Assembly (NCBI GenBank): GCA_964403075.1 | Contig: CAYOEV010000004.1 | Location: forward strand, 1-64,000 | Length of the DNA: 64,000 bases | Reading direction: 5' to 3' | Source of the DNA: CAYOEV01 sp964403075 | Lineage (GTDB): Bacteria > Bacteroidota > Bacteroidia > Cytophagales > Cyclobacteriaceae | Shown: piece after piece, positions 36,736 through 45,605 of the stretch | Position numbering within the stretch: position 1 is the first letter of the stretch | How the letters are laid out: each line of letters starts with the position of its first letter | Notes under the pieces: model-generated | What the model was told of the DNA's origin: nothing | Seen by the model: only the letters and a program-made list of their open reading frames with translations | Database searches by the model: none | Made by a program: the position numbers and the translations under genes

Positions 36736-37725
36736 TTGATTAATTTGTCCTACAAAATAAAAAGACTAAATCATTTGCTCGAAAAGGTTATCACCCTCGA
36801 AAACATCTCTTTGGTAGATTTTTTGGGAATAGAAAATGAAAACATCAAGTCCATTGCTTCTGCATTTCCAAAAAGTAAAATAGTAAGCAGAGGCAATGAG
36901 ATCCGGATCAAAGGAACTGCACCACAAATTTTGCAGATCAATGACTTGCTCAACTCCCTGCTGGCGCATTACCACAAGTATGGGAAAGTACCCAACGACA
37001 AAGTGAAGGAATACATTGAGGAAGGCGAAGCAAAAGATTCGTCACAAAATCAGGAAGAGGTATTGGTCTACGGGACGCGTGGATTTAAAATTATCGCCCG
37101 CACGGCCAATCAAAAAAAACTGATAGACTCCGTCAACGATCATGACCTGGTATTCGCAACCGGACCGGCGGGAACGGGAAAAACTTATGTATCCGTAGCC
37201 CTTGCAGTTCGTGCATTAAAAAATAAAGAGGTCAAGAAAATCATCATTACCCGGCCAGCAGTAGAAGCCGGAGAAAATCTAGGTTACCTGCCGGGTGATC
37301 TGAAAGAGAAAATTGATCCGTATCTGAGACCCATATACGATGCATTGAGCGACATGATACAGGCAGAAAAACTCCGCCACTACATGGAAAGTGGGGTAAT
37401 TGAAATTGCACCTTTGGCCTACATGCGTGGCCGTACCCTGAACCGGGCCTTCATTTTACTGGATGAAGCCCAAAATACCACCCCTATGCAAATGAAGATG
37501 TTTCTGACACGGATCGGACCAGAGTCCAAGGTGATTGTAACAGGAGATCAATCTCAAATCGACCTGCCGTCCAAACAAAAGTCGGGACTGCTGGAAGTGC
37601 TGGATTTACTCAAAAACATAGAAGGGATTGACTTTATTTTTTTAAATGAGAAAGATGTGGTGAGGCATCGTTTGGTGAAGGAAATTGTGAAAGCTTACGA
37701 TAAGAAATATGGTGCGAACAATTGA
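36736..37725 (+). CDS. PhoH-family ATPase
   Basis: A P-loop NTPase (329 residues from the TTG at 36736) of the PhoH/PhoL type, associated with RNA metabolism and stress. The Walker A motif GPAGTGKT is at 143-150 and Walker B FILLDEAQN at about 234-242. A KH-like RNA-binding N-terminal region (GNEIRIKGTAPQI) precedes the ATPase. No ATG exists near the start. Family members begin at the LEKVITLENISLVDFLG block, so the TTG at 36775 is an equally good start. The 3' end overlaps the GNAT gene by 17 bp. Confidence 0.92.
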   Translation: MINLSYKIKRLNHLLEKVITLENISLVDFLGIENENIKSIASAFPKSKIVSRGNEIRIKGTAPQILQINDLLNSLLAHYHKYGKVPNDKVKEYIEEGEAKDSSQNQEEVLVYGTRGFKIIARTANQKKLIDSVNDHDLVFATGPAGTGKTYVSVALAVRALKNKEVKKIIITRPAVEAGENLGYLPGDLKEKIDPYLRPIYDALSDMIQAEKLRHYMESGVIEIAPLAYMRGRTLNRAFILLDEAQNTTPMQMKMFLTRIGPESKVIVTGDQSQIDLPSKQKSGLLEVLDLLKNIEGIDFIFLNEKDVVRHRLVKEIVKAYDKKYGANN

Positions 37726-38152
37726 AGTTCTACCGGCGGATACCGACGAGTTGAAGGAAAAAGCCTTCGAAATCAGGAGAGAAGTTTTTGTCGTGGAGCA
37801 GCAAGTAACCCCTGCAGAAGAATTCGACGCGTTTGAGGCGACATCCAAACATTTTGTGGCACTGAATGCTGACGGCCGGCCGGTGGGGGCTGCCAGATGG
37901 CGTAACACTGATGATGGCATTAAATTGGAGCGATTTGCCGTTAAAAAAACGCTGCGTGGCGGGGGACTAGGCGCCAGGCTCGTGCAAGCGGTTTTGGATG
38001 ATATACGCAAGCATTCAGGCAGTGGTCATCGACTCTATCTTCATGCCCAGATCAAGGCAGTATCCCTCTATGCGCGTTTCGGTTTTCAAAAGATTGGGGA
38101 GCAGTTTGAAGAATGTGACATTCTTCATTACAAAATGGAAAAGATCAATTGA
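37709..38152 (+). CDS. GNAT-family N-acetyltransferase
   Basis: A 147-residue acyl-CoA-dependent transferase. The acetyl-CoA binding motif A is visible as LERFAVKKTLRGGGLGARLV (RxxGxG/A with GGLG), followed by the typical helix and YARFGFQKIGEQFEE close to the C terminus. It belongs to the ElaA-like branch by its opening DTDELKEKAFEIRREVFVVEQ. The substrate is unknown. The ATG at 37709 lies inside the end of phoH (17-bp overlap), so the two are probably co-translated. It overlaps the convergent thioredoxin gene by 8 bp. Confidence 0.88.
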   Translation: MVRTIEVLPADTDELKEKAFEIRREVFVVEQQVTPAEEFDAFEATSKHFVALNADGRPVGAARWRNTDDGIKLERFAVKKTLRGGGLGARLVQAVLDDIRKHSGSGHRLYLHAQIKAVSLYARFGFQKIGEQFEECDILHYKMEKIN

Positions 38153-38585
38153 CCGAATATAGATCGGCACCTTTTTGCAGGTGTTTGACATAGCTTGTGG
38201 CACCACCATGTTTGTATCCGGTACGAAGCAGCACATCTCCTTTCGGATTCATTAGCAGGATTGTGGGAAAACCCTGTACTTGATATTGCTGCGCGAGACG
38301 CACATTTTCGTTGTAGTTGGGGGGCCGGTTGTTTTTTGGGAAATCTAATTTTACCAGAACCAATTGCTCATTGGCGTAGGCAATGAACTCAGGCTGGTCG
38401 AAAACCTCGGCTTTCAACCTTTTGCACCAGTAACACCAATCGGACCCGGTGAAATTGACCAAAAGTACCCGCTGCTCCTTTTGCGCGATGGTCATGGCCT
38501 GATCCATATCTGTTTGCCAGGTCAATGTTGGCTTGTCCGCAAGCGTTTCAAGATTCAGAGCCAGAAGTAAAATAATCCATTGCAT
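38145..38585 (-). CDS. Thioredoxin-fold protein (WCYWC type)
   Basis: A 146-residue exported thioredoxin-like protein with a short hydrophobic N terminus. The redox motif is SDWCYWCKRLKAEVF, of the CxxC type seen in DsbE/DUF255-like periplasmic proteins, and the cis-Pro loop is QGFPTILLMN. It probably reduces or oxidises proteins in the periplasm. It is convergent with the GNAT gene, overlapping it by 8 bp, and divergent from comEC (about 130 bp). Confidence 0.87.
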   Translation of the reverse strand: MQWIILLLALNLETLADKPTLTWQTDMDQAMTIAQKEQRVLLVNFTGSDWCYWCKRLKAEVFDQPEFIAYANEQLVLVKLDFPKNNRPPNYNENVRLAQQYQVQGFPTILLMNPKGDVLLRTGYKHGGATSYVKHLQKGADLYSVN

Positions 38586-38714
38586 ATCGTAAAAATAGTT
38601 AAACCCGCATCACTTAGGGCTGCGATTGATGCCTAAATGTTATGAAAGTCTTAACGATAACTTTTCATTTTTCTTACATGAGATGCTTAAACTGTGTAAG
38701 AAAATCTATGGACG

Positions 38715-40793
38715 ATGTTTGGTTGGACCGCTTATCCTTTTGTTCGTTTGGCTTTGGCTGCTGTGGCCGGCATTTACCTGCAGACCACCTTGGCCTGGTT
38801 GCCGGATGTCTGGTGGCCAATGGGGTGGTTGATCCTGCTACTGATTTTGGGCCTATGGCTGTATCATCAGCGTCGGGGATGGTCACTGATGCTTTTTGCC
38901 CACTCGGCAGGCACCCTCGGATTGTTCTTGATGGTGGGGCTTTATTTTTCACTTTCGGTTATGGATCAGCACCACTTGCGCCAGGTGTCCGAAATACCTC
39001 GGTCAGCCATCGCTTATCAGGGAGTGGTGCTGGCAGGCCCTAAAGTGACACCAAAAACCGAACGCTACGTAGTGCAAATCCATCGATGGCTTTTGTCGGG
39101 CGGTCACTTGGCGGCAGGAGGGAAACTCTATTTTTACCTCGAAAAGGGAAAAGACAACCTACAGATTGGGGATGAATTGTGGGTGTGCGGCATTCCGGAT
39201 GCCATAGAACCGCCGACCACGCCGGGGGCATTCGATTTTGCGGCTTACTCGCGTCGACAGAATATTCATTTTCAGCAGTTTGTAACGGCGGTTGAGATCA
39301 AAAAATTAGGTCAGTCTCATTCTATACCCATCTACGCGAGAAGATGGAGCGATGGATTGAGTAGGCGGTTGGATCGGTTGTTGACGAACCCGCAAGCGCA
39401 ACAGGTAGCAGGTGCTTTGTTGTTGGGTAGAAAGCAAGACGTGGAGGGGTCGCTTAGGGACCACTATGCCACTACAGGCACTTTGCACATTTTAGCCGTA
39501 TCTGGGTTGCACGTGGGCATTGTATTTTTGGTCCTGAGCCAGTTGTTTACCTTATTTGGATACCGTCGGCTCAATGGCTTTTCTGGAGTGCTTATCATCG
39601 TACTTTTATGGGCCTACGCGCTTTTTACAGGATGGTCACCCTCGGTTTTAAGGGCGGCCGCACTCTTTTCTGTCATTACCATGGGTGACATGCTGAGAAG
39701 GGGCGGAAATATTTATAACTCCATCGGTCTGGCTGCCTGTTTGCTGCTGGCCATGGACACACAACTGCTTTTTTCTGTTAGTTTTCAACTGTCATTTTTG
39801 GCTGTTTTGGGTATCGTATATGGTTATCCGATCATGAATCGGTGGTGGACACCGGGTCCGTGGGTCTTACGGAAAATTTGGCAACTGACACTGGTTTCCT
39901 TGGCCGCTCAGCTGGCCACTTTCCCCTTAAGTATTTATTATTTCAATCAGTTGCCTACGTATGGACTGGTGGCCAATTGGGTGGCGGTTCCTGCGGCCAC
40001 CATTTTGTTGCCCCTGGGTTTGTTGACATTGTTTGTCGACACCTTATGGCCAATGGCCGGAATTTGGTTAGGAGAAATATTGAACGCTCTTTTACTTGTT
40101 TTGAACGAGACCATTGCCACCCTTGGCGCGCTACCCGGGGCAAGAAGTACTGGGTGGTCGATCAGTACCCAGCAGGTATTTTGTTTGTACTTTATTTTCG
40201 TTGCCTGGTCTCTGGCGCTGGCCCGGAAATGGAGTGGTTATGCCTGGATGGGGACTGCCGGTGCCGCACTGTTGCTAAGTGCACATCTGGAAAAAGCTCG
40301 GGTCCGCAATGAGGCCTATTCTGTTCAAATTTATCCCATTCGCAACAAGACGGTCATTGAGGTTTTTGAAGGATCTAAAGCCCAGCTGTACACCTCTGCA
40401 ACGCTGGAGGAAGGCGATTGGAGGTATCACATTCAACCACGTCGGATGTTGAGTGGTCATCAACTTTCCGATCAACCAGTCTCTCTTAAAGAATTTTCCA
40501 GCTCCGACAGTGCGTTACAGGTGTGTTTATTGGGTGGCTATCGCTTCCTCTTACTGAATGGTCCCATGCAATCGCATCAGTTGCACGCGCCGCTTTCTTG
40601 TGAAATTCTGCTCATCAATGGCCACGCAGTCCGTCGCGTCGAGTGGCTCATGAAGCACTTTCATTTTAAAGAGTTGATCATCGGGACGCAGAATAGCCAA
40701 CGATATGCAGACTGGCTGGAAAGCGAAGCGCTGGCACGTGGTTGGGTCGTTCACAACTTAAAAGCAGCCGGATACTGGGAAAAGCCGTATTAA
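38715..40793 (+). CDS. comEC: ComEC/Rec2-type DNA uptake channel protein
   Basis: A polytopic inner-membrane protein (692 residues) of the ComEC/Rec2 family, the channel that passes single-stranded DNA into the cytoplasm. A DUF4131 region (about 1-200) is followed by the competence domain with LLLGRKQDVEGSL, the GTLHILAVSGLHVGIVF hallmark and a GWSPSVLRAA loop. The C-terminal 150 residues are soluble, but I see no HxHxDH motif, so the metallo-beta-lactamase nuclease domain of Gram-positive ComEC is absent, as is usual in Bacteroidota. It is 6 bp upstream of recQ. Confidence 0.93.
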   Translation: MFGWTAYPFVRLALAAVAGIYLQTTLAWLPDVWWPMGWLILLLILGLWLYHQRRGWSLMLFAHSAGTLGLFLMVGLYFSLSVMDQHHLRQVSEIPRSAIAYQGVVLAGPKVTPKTERYVVQIHRWLLSGGHLAAGGKLYFYLEKGKDNLQIGDELWVCGIPDAIEPPTTPGAFDFAAYSRRQNIHFQQFVTAVEIKKLGQSHSIPIYARRWSDGLSRRLDRLLTNPQAQQVAGALLLGRKQDVEGSLRDHYATTGTLHILAVSGLHVGIVFLVLSQLFTLFGYRRLNGFSGVLIIVLLWAYALFTGWSPSVLRAAALFSVITMGDMLRRGGNIYNSIGLAACLLLAMDTQLLFSVSFQLSFLAVLGIVYGYPIMNRWWTPGPWVLRKIWQLTLVSLAAQLATFPLSIYYFNQLPTYGLVANWVAVPAATILLPLGLLTLFVDTLWPMAGIWLGEILNALLLVLNETIATLGALPGARSTGWSISTQQVFCLYFIFVAWSLALARKWSGYAWMGTAGAALLLSAHLEKARVRNEAYSVQIYPIRNKTVIEVFEGSKAQLYTSATLEEGDWRYHIQPRRMLSGHQLSDQPVSLKEFSSSDSALQVCLLGGYRFLLLNGPMQSHQLHAPLSCEILLINGHAVRRVEWLMKHFHFKELIIGTQNSQRYADWLESEALARGWVVHNLKAAGYWEKPY

Positions 40794-40799
40794 TTTGCA

Positions 40800-42695
40800 A
40801 TGATGGAGCCCATTGACGTTCTCCGTAAATATTGGAATTATTCACGATTTCGGCCTTTACAAGAGGAGATCATTCATTCTGTTTTGGCAGCAGCGCCCAC
40901 ATTGGCTTTACTGCCAACGGGGGGAGGGAAGTCCATTTGCTTTCAGGTGCCAGCGCTGATGCTGGATGGAATATGCCTGGTGGTGACCCCCCTCATCGCT
41001 TTGATGCGAGACCAGGTAAACCAATTACGTCAACGAGGGATACCAGCAAGTGCCCTTTACTCCGGCATGCACGCCAGGGAAATCGACATTGTATTGGATA
41101 ATTGTGCACATGGAGGCGTCAAATTACTTTACGTATCACCTGAACGTTTACATACCCCCCTCTTTCAGGAGCGTATGAGTCGCACGGAAATTGCCATGTT
41201 GGTCGTAGATGAGGCCCATTGCATTTCTGAATGGGGTCATGATTTTCGTCCGGCGTATCGTCAGCTAGGGGAATTTTTAGCACTTTTTTCAATTGACAGG
41301 AAATTGGCACTCACGGCGACTGCAACGCCAGAAGTCAAAAAAGACATTACCATGCAGTTGCAAATGCCAACAGCTGCAATATTTGAGGGCAGCTATGCCC
41401 GTTTAAACCTTTCTTATTCTGCTTTCGAGTTAGAAGATAAGGACGCAAAATTACTTGAGATTCTGCATCAGGTTCCCGGCAGTTCCATCGTCTACGCCGG
41501 CACGCGTAATCAGTGCGAGTCTTACGCACAGTGGCTCGTGCGTAAAGGTATTTCGGCAGATTTCTACCATGCCGGTCTGAATTCTAAGACCCGACAAGAT
41601 AGAGAAAAAGCCTGGTTGACCGACCAAACCCGGGTGATGGTGGCCACCAACGCTTTCGGGATGGGTATCGACAAACCAAACGTTCGAACGGTCATACATG
41701 CACACGTTCCTTCCAGTTTAGAGGCATTGTATCAGGAAGCTGGCCGGGCGGGTCGGGATGGAAAAATTGCCTATGCCGTATGCATTTTTAGTTCCATAGA
41801 ATGGGCACAGGCTGAAAAACGCTTACAGGAGCGGCAGCCTAGTATAGCGGACATGCATCGAGTATATGATGGCTTCTGCAACAGTCATAAGGTAGCGGTA
41901 GGTAGTCATGCACTTAGCCGTTTGCCACTGCGCCTGGACGTGTTGGTGGATCAATACAATTTCAAGGCACGAGAGGTGTTACTGAGTATGCGCGCCCTGC
42001 AGGATGCAGGCATATTGGAGTTATCCGACCGCTACGATGAACCCACCAGATGCCACATCACCGTAAGCCCGGCTGATTTATATGCGTTCCAGGTGGCCAA
42101 CAAGCGGCTCGATCCTATTATCAAATCCCTTTTAAGGTTATACGGAGGACAATTGTATAGTGAATATGTGCCGATTCAATTGCAGGTGCTGGCCAGAATG
42201 AGTGAGTTGAATCTTGAGGAACTGAATCAACAGTTGAACTATCTAAGTAATAACGGATGGATAGACCTGCAACGACCCACGGATGAAGCAACTGTCTTGC
42301 TGTTGGCACCCAGAATGCCCGCTCAGCGCTTACCCATAGATACCCGGCAACTTCGACAGCACCATGAACAGGCATTAGATAAATTGCGACAGGTAGGCAA
42401 GTACCTGGGGAATCATGCAAAATGTCGTACCCGTCAGTTTCAGGAGTATTTTGGTGAGCAAGGCCACCAGGATTGTGGGGTTTGCGATTATTGTTTACGG
42501 TACAAAAAACAGACAAAAGCACCGGTAGACGAAAATGAGATTTTGGCTTACATCCAATCTGCATCAAGATCGATCCCGGAGGTGCTGACTTACCTTAAGG
42601 AATACGATCCCGAGGTTGTTAAAGACACATTGAGATGGCTGCTGGACGCGGGTAAAATTCAAATGAAAGATGAGCGGCTTTTGGTGCCTGACTAA
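40800..42695 (+). CDS. recQ: RecQ-family ATP-dependent DNA helicase
   Basis: A 631-residue superfamily 2 3'-5' helicase. Motif I LLPTGGGKS has Lys44, motif II DEAH is at 137-140, motif III LALTATATP, and motif VI EALYQEAGRAGRDGK. The RecQ zinc-cluster-like block CRTRQFQEYFGEQGH with CGVCDYC is near residues 540-560, about 180 residues after the helicase core, where E. coli RecQ has it almost directly after. No HRDC domain is seen; the C terminus is a short winged-helix-like tail. Such a layout is frequent in Bacteroidota. It lies directly after comEC, in a possible DNA uptake/recombination operon. Confidence 0.93.
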   Translation: MMEPIDVLRKYWNYSRFRPLQEEIIHSVLAAAPTLALLPTGGGKSICFQVPALMLDGICLVVTPLIALMRDQVNQLRQRGIPASALYSGMHAREIDIVLDNCAHGGVKLLYVSPERLHTPLFQERMSRTEIAMLVVDEAHCISEWGHDFRPAYRQLGEFLALFSIDRKLALTATATPEVKKDITMQLQMPTAAIFEGSYARLNLSYSAFELEDKDAKLLEILHQVPGSSIVYAGTRNQCESYAQWLVRKGISADFYHAGLNSKTRQDREKAWLTDQTRVMVATNAFGMGIDKPNVRTVIHAHVPSSLEALYQEAGRAGRDGKIAYAVCIFSSIEWAQAEKRLQERQPSIADMHRVYDGFCNSHKVAVGSHALSRLPLRLDVLVDQYNFKAREVLLSMRALQDAGILELSDRYDEPTRCHITVSPADLYAFQVANKRLDPIIKSLLRLYGGQLYSEYVPIQLQVLARMSELNLEELNQQLNYLSNNGWIDLQRPTDEATVLLLAPRMPAQRLPIDTRQLRQHHEQALDKLRQVGKYLGNHAKCRTRQFQEYFGEQGHQDCGVCDYCLRYKKQTKAPVDENEILAYIQSASRSIPEVLTYLKEYDPEVVKDTLRWLLDAGKIQMKDERLLVPD

Positions 42696-43018
42696 ACCGC
42701 AAAGCTCTCTCCGCAACCACAAGTACGCGTCGCATTGGGATTGATAAACTGAAAGCCCTTGCCATTCAACCCATCTGTAAAATCCAGGGTGGTTCCCAAC
42801 AGATAGAGAATGCTCTTTTTGTCCACCAAAATATTTACCCCCTTATCTGTAAAGAGCTCGTCAGAGGCCTTTAATTCCTCATCAAAAAAAAGGTCATACA
42901 TCAAACCTGAGCAACCCCCACCTTTAACGGCAACACGAATATTAGCGGAAGTTGATTTCCCTTCTTCGCCACGCAATTCTTCGATGCGCGTTTTGGCTTT
43001 ATCTGTGACGTGTATCAT
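42692..43018 (-). CDS. A-type iron-sulfur cluster carrier (IscA/SufA/ErpA family)
   Basis: A 108-residue HesB/IscA-fold protein that inserts or transfers Fe-S clusters. The three conserved cysteines are present: C36 in GGGCSGLMY and C100/C102 in RTCGCGESF. No suf or isc genes adjoin, so the subfamily is not decided. Its start overlaps the stop of the unknown upstream gene (TAATG at 43016-43020), and its own stop overlaps recQ by 4 bp convergently. Confidence 0.94.
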   Translation of the reverse strand: MIHVTDKAKTRIEELRGEEGKSTSANIRVAVKGGGCSGLMYDLFFDEELKASDELFTDKGVNILVDKKSILYLLGTTLDFTDGLNGKGFQFINPNATRTCGCGESFAV

Positions 43019-43512
43019 TAGGCTACAGGATTTAATACAATGCTAAAAACAGTCAGTTGGTTAATGTCTCTACCATAATAGAGCTTGTCTAGGGCGTCAT
43101 ACATATTCTTGGCCCTAAAATACGACGTCTGTAGTTCGTTCATACCTTTGGTTAACCACTGGATGGTAAAAGAGTTCTCCTTGTCTTTGTGTTCTTTTAC
43201 ATAATCCAACATCTTATTCAGGGCATCGGTTTTGTCGAAACCAAGCACTGTTTTGAATAGGAAGCTCTGGTTATGTCTAGGATTGATGGTGATCAAATCC
43301 AATTTGATTTTCCCATCTACCTGAGAATACTCAAAAACCAGCTCACTACTCCTCAGACCCAGAAAATTCTTAATCTCATTCTGAATCTTGGCTGCCTCCA
43401 CATGTACGTCTGAACGAAGTTCCATTGAGGTATTTAATGATTCGAACTTTTCCCCGAGGGTAAAAGTTTCAACACCTTTACAAAGGTAAACGATAAACTC
43501 ACATTTGATCAT
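43018..43512 (-). CDS. Unknown conserved-looking protein
   Basis: A 164-residue protein starting at the ATG at 43512 (IKCEFIVYLCKG). An alternative start is the ATG at 43425. No family recognised. Polar, mixed alpha/beta composition; the hydrophobic KFLGLRSSELVFEYSQ-like stretch suggests a soluble protein. It sits between methylmalonyl-CoA epimerase and the A-type Fe-S carrier, and is coupled to the latter by TAATG. Its start codon shares three bases with the epimerase's divergent start (CATG at 43510-43513). Confidence 0.65.
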   Translation of the reverse strand: MIKCEFIVYLCKGVETFTLGEKFESLNTSMELRSDVHVEAAKIQNEIKNFLGLRSSELVFEYSQVDGKIKLDLITINPRHNQSFLFKTVLGFDKTDALNKMLDYVKEHKDKENSFTIQWLTKGMNELQTSYFRAKNMYDALDKLYYGRDINQLTVFSIVLNPVA

Positions 43513-43909
43513 GCGCAAGATAGAACATATCGGAATAGCTGTCAAGAACTTGACTGATGCCAATAAATTATTCGGCGATCTCTTTGGTCGGGAGGCTTAC
43601 AAGTCTGAAGCAGTTGAATCGGAAGGAGTCAACACTTCATTTTTCCAGGTAGGTGAAACTAAAATTGAACTTTTGGAGGGTAGAAAGGACAGTGCCATCG
43701 CCAAGTTCATTGAAAAGCGTGGAGAAGGGATTCACCACATCGCTTTTGACGTGGAGGATATTCATGTCGAAATGGAGCGATTACGGGCAAAAGGCTTTCA
43801 GCTGATCCACGATGAACCTAAACTGGGTGCTGACAATAAACTTATATGTTTTCTGCATCCAAAATCTACCAACGGGATGTTGGTTGAACTTTGTCAGGAG
43901 CGGCCATGA
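43511..43909 (+). CDS. mce: Methylmalonyl-CoA epimerase
   Basis: Glyoxalase-fold metalloenzyme (132 residues) that interconverts (S)- and (R)-methylmalonyl-CoA. Landmarks are the first metal-binding IEHIGIAVKNL (H6), the EGIHHIAFDVEDI histidine block, and the terminal GMLVEL glutamate. It works upstream of B12-dependent methylmalonyl-CoA mutase, whose chaperone meaB lies elsewhere in this window at about 60 kb. I use the ATG at 43511; a TTG two codons earlier is possible. The stop TGA overlaps the ATG of thiL. Confidence 0.93.
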   Translation: MRKIEHIGIAVKNLTDANKLFGDLFGREAYKSEAVESEGVNTSFFQVGETKIELLEGRKDSAIAKFIEKRGEGIHHIAFDVEDIHVEMERLRAKGFQLIHDEPKLGADNKLICFLHPKSTNGMLVELCQERP

Positions 43910-44937
43910 GTAACAAACGCACAGAGATATCGGACCTGGGCGAATTTGGACTTATCGACCGGATCACTCAACAAGCCCATGCCACAAATCCAAAGACTAT
44001 TATGGGTATTGGTGACGATGCCAGTGTTTTTCAAAGCAATCAGGAAGAAGTGGTCTTGCTTTCCTCAGACATGCTTCTGGAAGGTGTTCATTTTGATTTA
44101 AGTTATGTGCCTTTGCAACACCTGGGCTACAAAGCCGTGGTTGTAAACCTGTCGGACATTGCAGCCATGAACGGTCGACCCAGACAGGTGCTGGTGAATG
44201 TGGCCATTAGCAACAGGTTTTCTGTAGAAGCCATTGAGGTTTTTTATTCAGGTGTGCGCAGGGCCTGTGAACAATTCGAGGTAGATCTGGTAGGGGGAGA
44301 TACCACCACTTCAAGAGGTGGCCTGGTGATTTCAGTGTCCGTTTTTGGGCAAACAGCTCCTGAAAAAGTGGTCTATCGTAATGGAGCGAATCTACACGAT
44401 CTGGTTTGCGTATCTGGTGATCTGGGTGCGGCATTTATGGGATTGCAGGTGCTTGAACGGGAAAAGCAAGCTTATCTCGCCAACCCGGACTTGCAACCCA
44501 ATCTGACAAAATACGAATATGTCGTGGGTAGACAGTTAAGACCTGTTCCCAGGTTAGATGTTTTGGATGAGCTGGAGCAGGCTGGTTTACAGCCCACGGC
44601 CATGATTGACATTTCTGATGGTTTGGTTTCGGACGTCTTTCATATTTGTAAAGCCGCTGAGCTAGGGGTGAGTATATATGAAGAAAAATTACCTATCAGC
44701 AAGGAGGCTTATGAGACGGCTGCTGAGTTTCAAATTGATCCGAATACTGCTGCGCTTAATGGTGGTGAGGATTACGAGTTGTTGTTAACACTGCCGGCCA
44801 GTGCCAATGACGCCATCGAAGCCATTGAGGCGCTTCATGTGATCGGGTTTATGCAGGAAAAAGAAAAAGGCAAAGGGTTGGTCACCCGGCAGAATAATGT
44901 GGTGGAATTGGTCGCCCAGGGATGGAAACACTTTTAA
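43906..44937 (+). CDS. thiL: Thiamine-monophosphate kinase
   Basis: Converts thiamine phosphate to thiamine diphosphate with ATP (343 residues from the ATG at 43906). AIR-synthase-related fold: GIGDDASVF near the N terminus supplies the metal-binding Asp pair. Later motifs are SSDMLLEGVHFDL, VGGDTTTSRGGLVIS, a MIDISDGLVSDV block and NGGEDYELLL. Coupled to mce by ATGA, though the two pathways are not otherwise linked. An operon of convenience is likely. Confidence 0.94.
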   Translation: MSNKRTEISDLGEFGLIDRITQQAHATNPKTIMGIGDDASVFQSNQEEVVLLSSDMLLEGVHFDLSYVPLQHLGYKAVVVNLSDIAAMNGRPRQVLVNVAISNRFSVEAIEVFYSGVRRACEQFEVDLVGGDTTTSRGGLVISVSVFGQTAPEKVVYRNGANLHDLVCVSGDLGAAFMGLQVLEREKQAYLANPDLQPNLTKYEYVVGRQLRPVPRLDVLDELEQAGLQPTAMIDISDGLVSDVFHICKAAELGVSIYEEKLPISKEAYETAAEFQIDPNTAALNGGEDYELLLTLPASANDAIEAIEALHVIGFMQEKEKGKGLVTRQNNVVELVAQGWKHF

Positions 44938-44984
44938 CAAAGAGGTGGAAAATTTGGCCAGGATCAATCCAATCCCACATGGTT

Positions 44985-45605
44985 TTACTCCGCATCATCA
45001 TCCGCCAACATTTTTTCTAAGGGGGTGCCTTTGATATCCGCAAGTTCGTCCACATCCGATAGCGGGTCCAATAACTCAAAGGTCAGGTCTTCTTTTTGGG
45101 CAGCCTCCACCAAGTGGTTGAACACGTGTTCGTGGCTGTAGGTCTTGTTTTCAAAAAGTTGAGGATGCGGTGACTTCATTCCCAGCAGGTAAAAGCCGCC
45201 ATCTTCTGCCGGCCCTATTACCAGGTCATTCTCGTTGAGCCTCTCGAAGGCCCACTCGATGTGTTTCTTTTTCAGTTCATAGCAGTCGCTGCCGATGATG
45301 ATGGCCTTCTTGCCACCATCTTTGAAAGCCTGGTCAAAGGCATGGTGCATGCGCTCCCCCAGTCCCACGCCTTTTTGGACATGGTAGTTGATCTCTTCGT
45401 GGTCCCAGACGTCACCCACTTCGACGTAATCACTGTAAAAAACATTTTTTGAGACATTTAAATGGATGACTTCATTGTGCGTATGGTTGACCAGTTCCAT
45501 GTAAACATCCAGTGCTCTATCTATTCCAATATCTTTAGCCAGTCGGGTTTTTACTTGTCCGGGGATCAGGTTTTTCACAAAAATGATCAGGTAGTTTTCC
45601 ACCAT
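44985..45605 (-). CDS. DUF2064/TIGR04282 nucleotidyltransferase-fold glycosyltransferase
   Basis: A 206-residue protein of the TIGR04282 family. It opens with LIIFVKNLIPGQVKTRLAKDIG and contains IIGSDCYELKKKHIEWAFE and the diagnostic GPAEDGGFYLLG, with DP(L)SDVDELADI near the end. In other bacteria the family is linked to arsenosugar or small-molecule glycosylation; the substrate here is unknown. It is the last gene of a four-gene operon (19-bp overlap with the preceding gene). Confidence 0.85.
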   Translation of the reverse strand: MVENYLIIFVKNLIPGQVKTRLAKDIGIDRALDVYMELVNHTHNEVIHLNVSKNVFYSDYVEVGDVWDHEEINYHVQKGVGLGERMHHAFDQAFKDGGKKAIIIGSDCYELKKKHIEWAFERLNENDLVIGPAEDGGFYLLGMKSPHPQLFENKTYSHEHVFNHLVEAAQKEDLTFELLDPLSDVDELADIKGTPLEKMLADDDAE

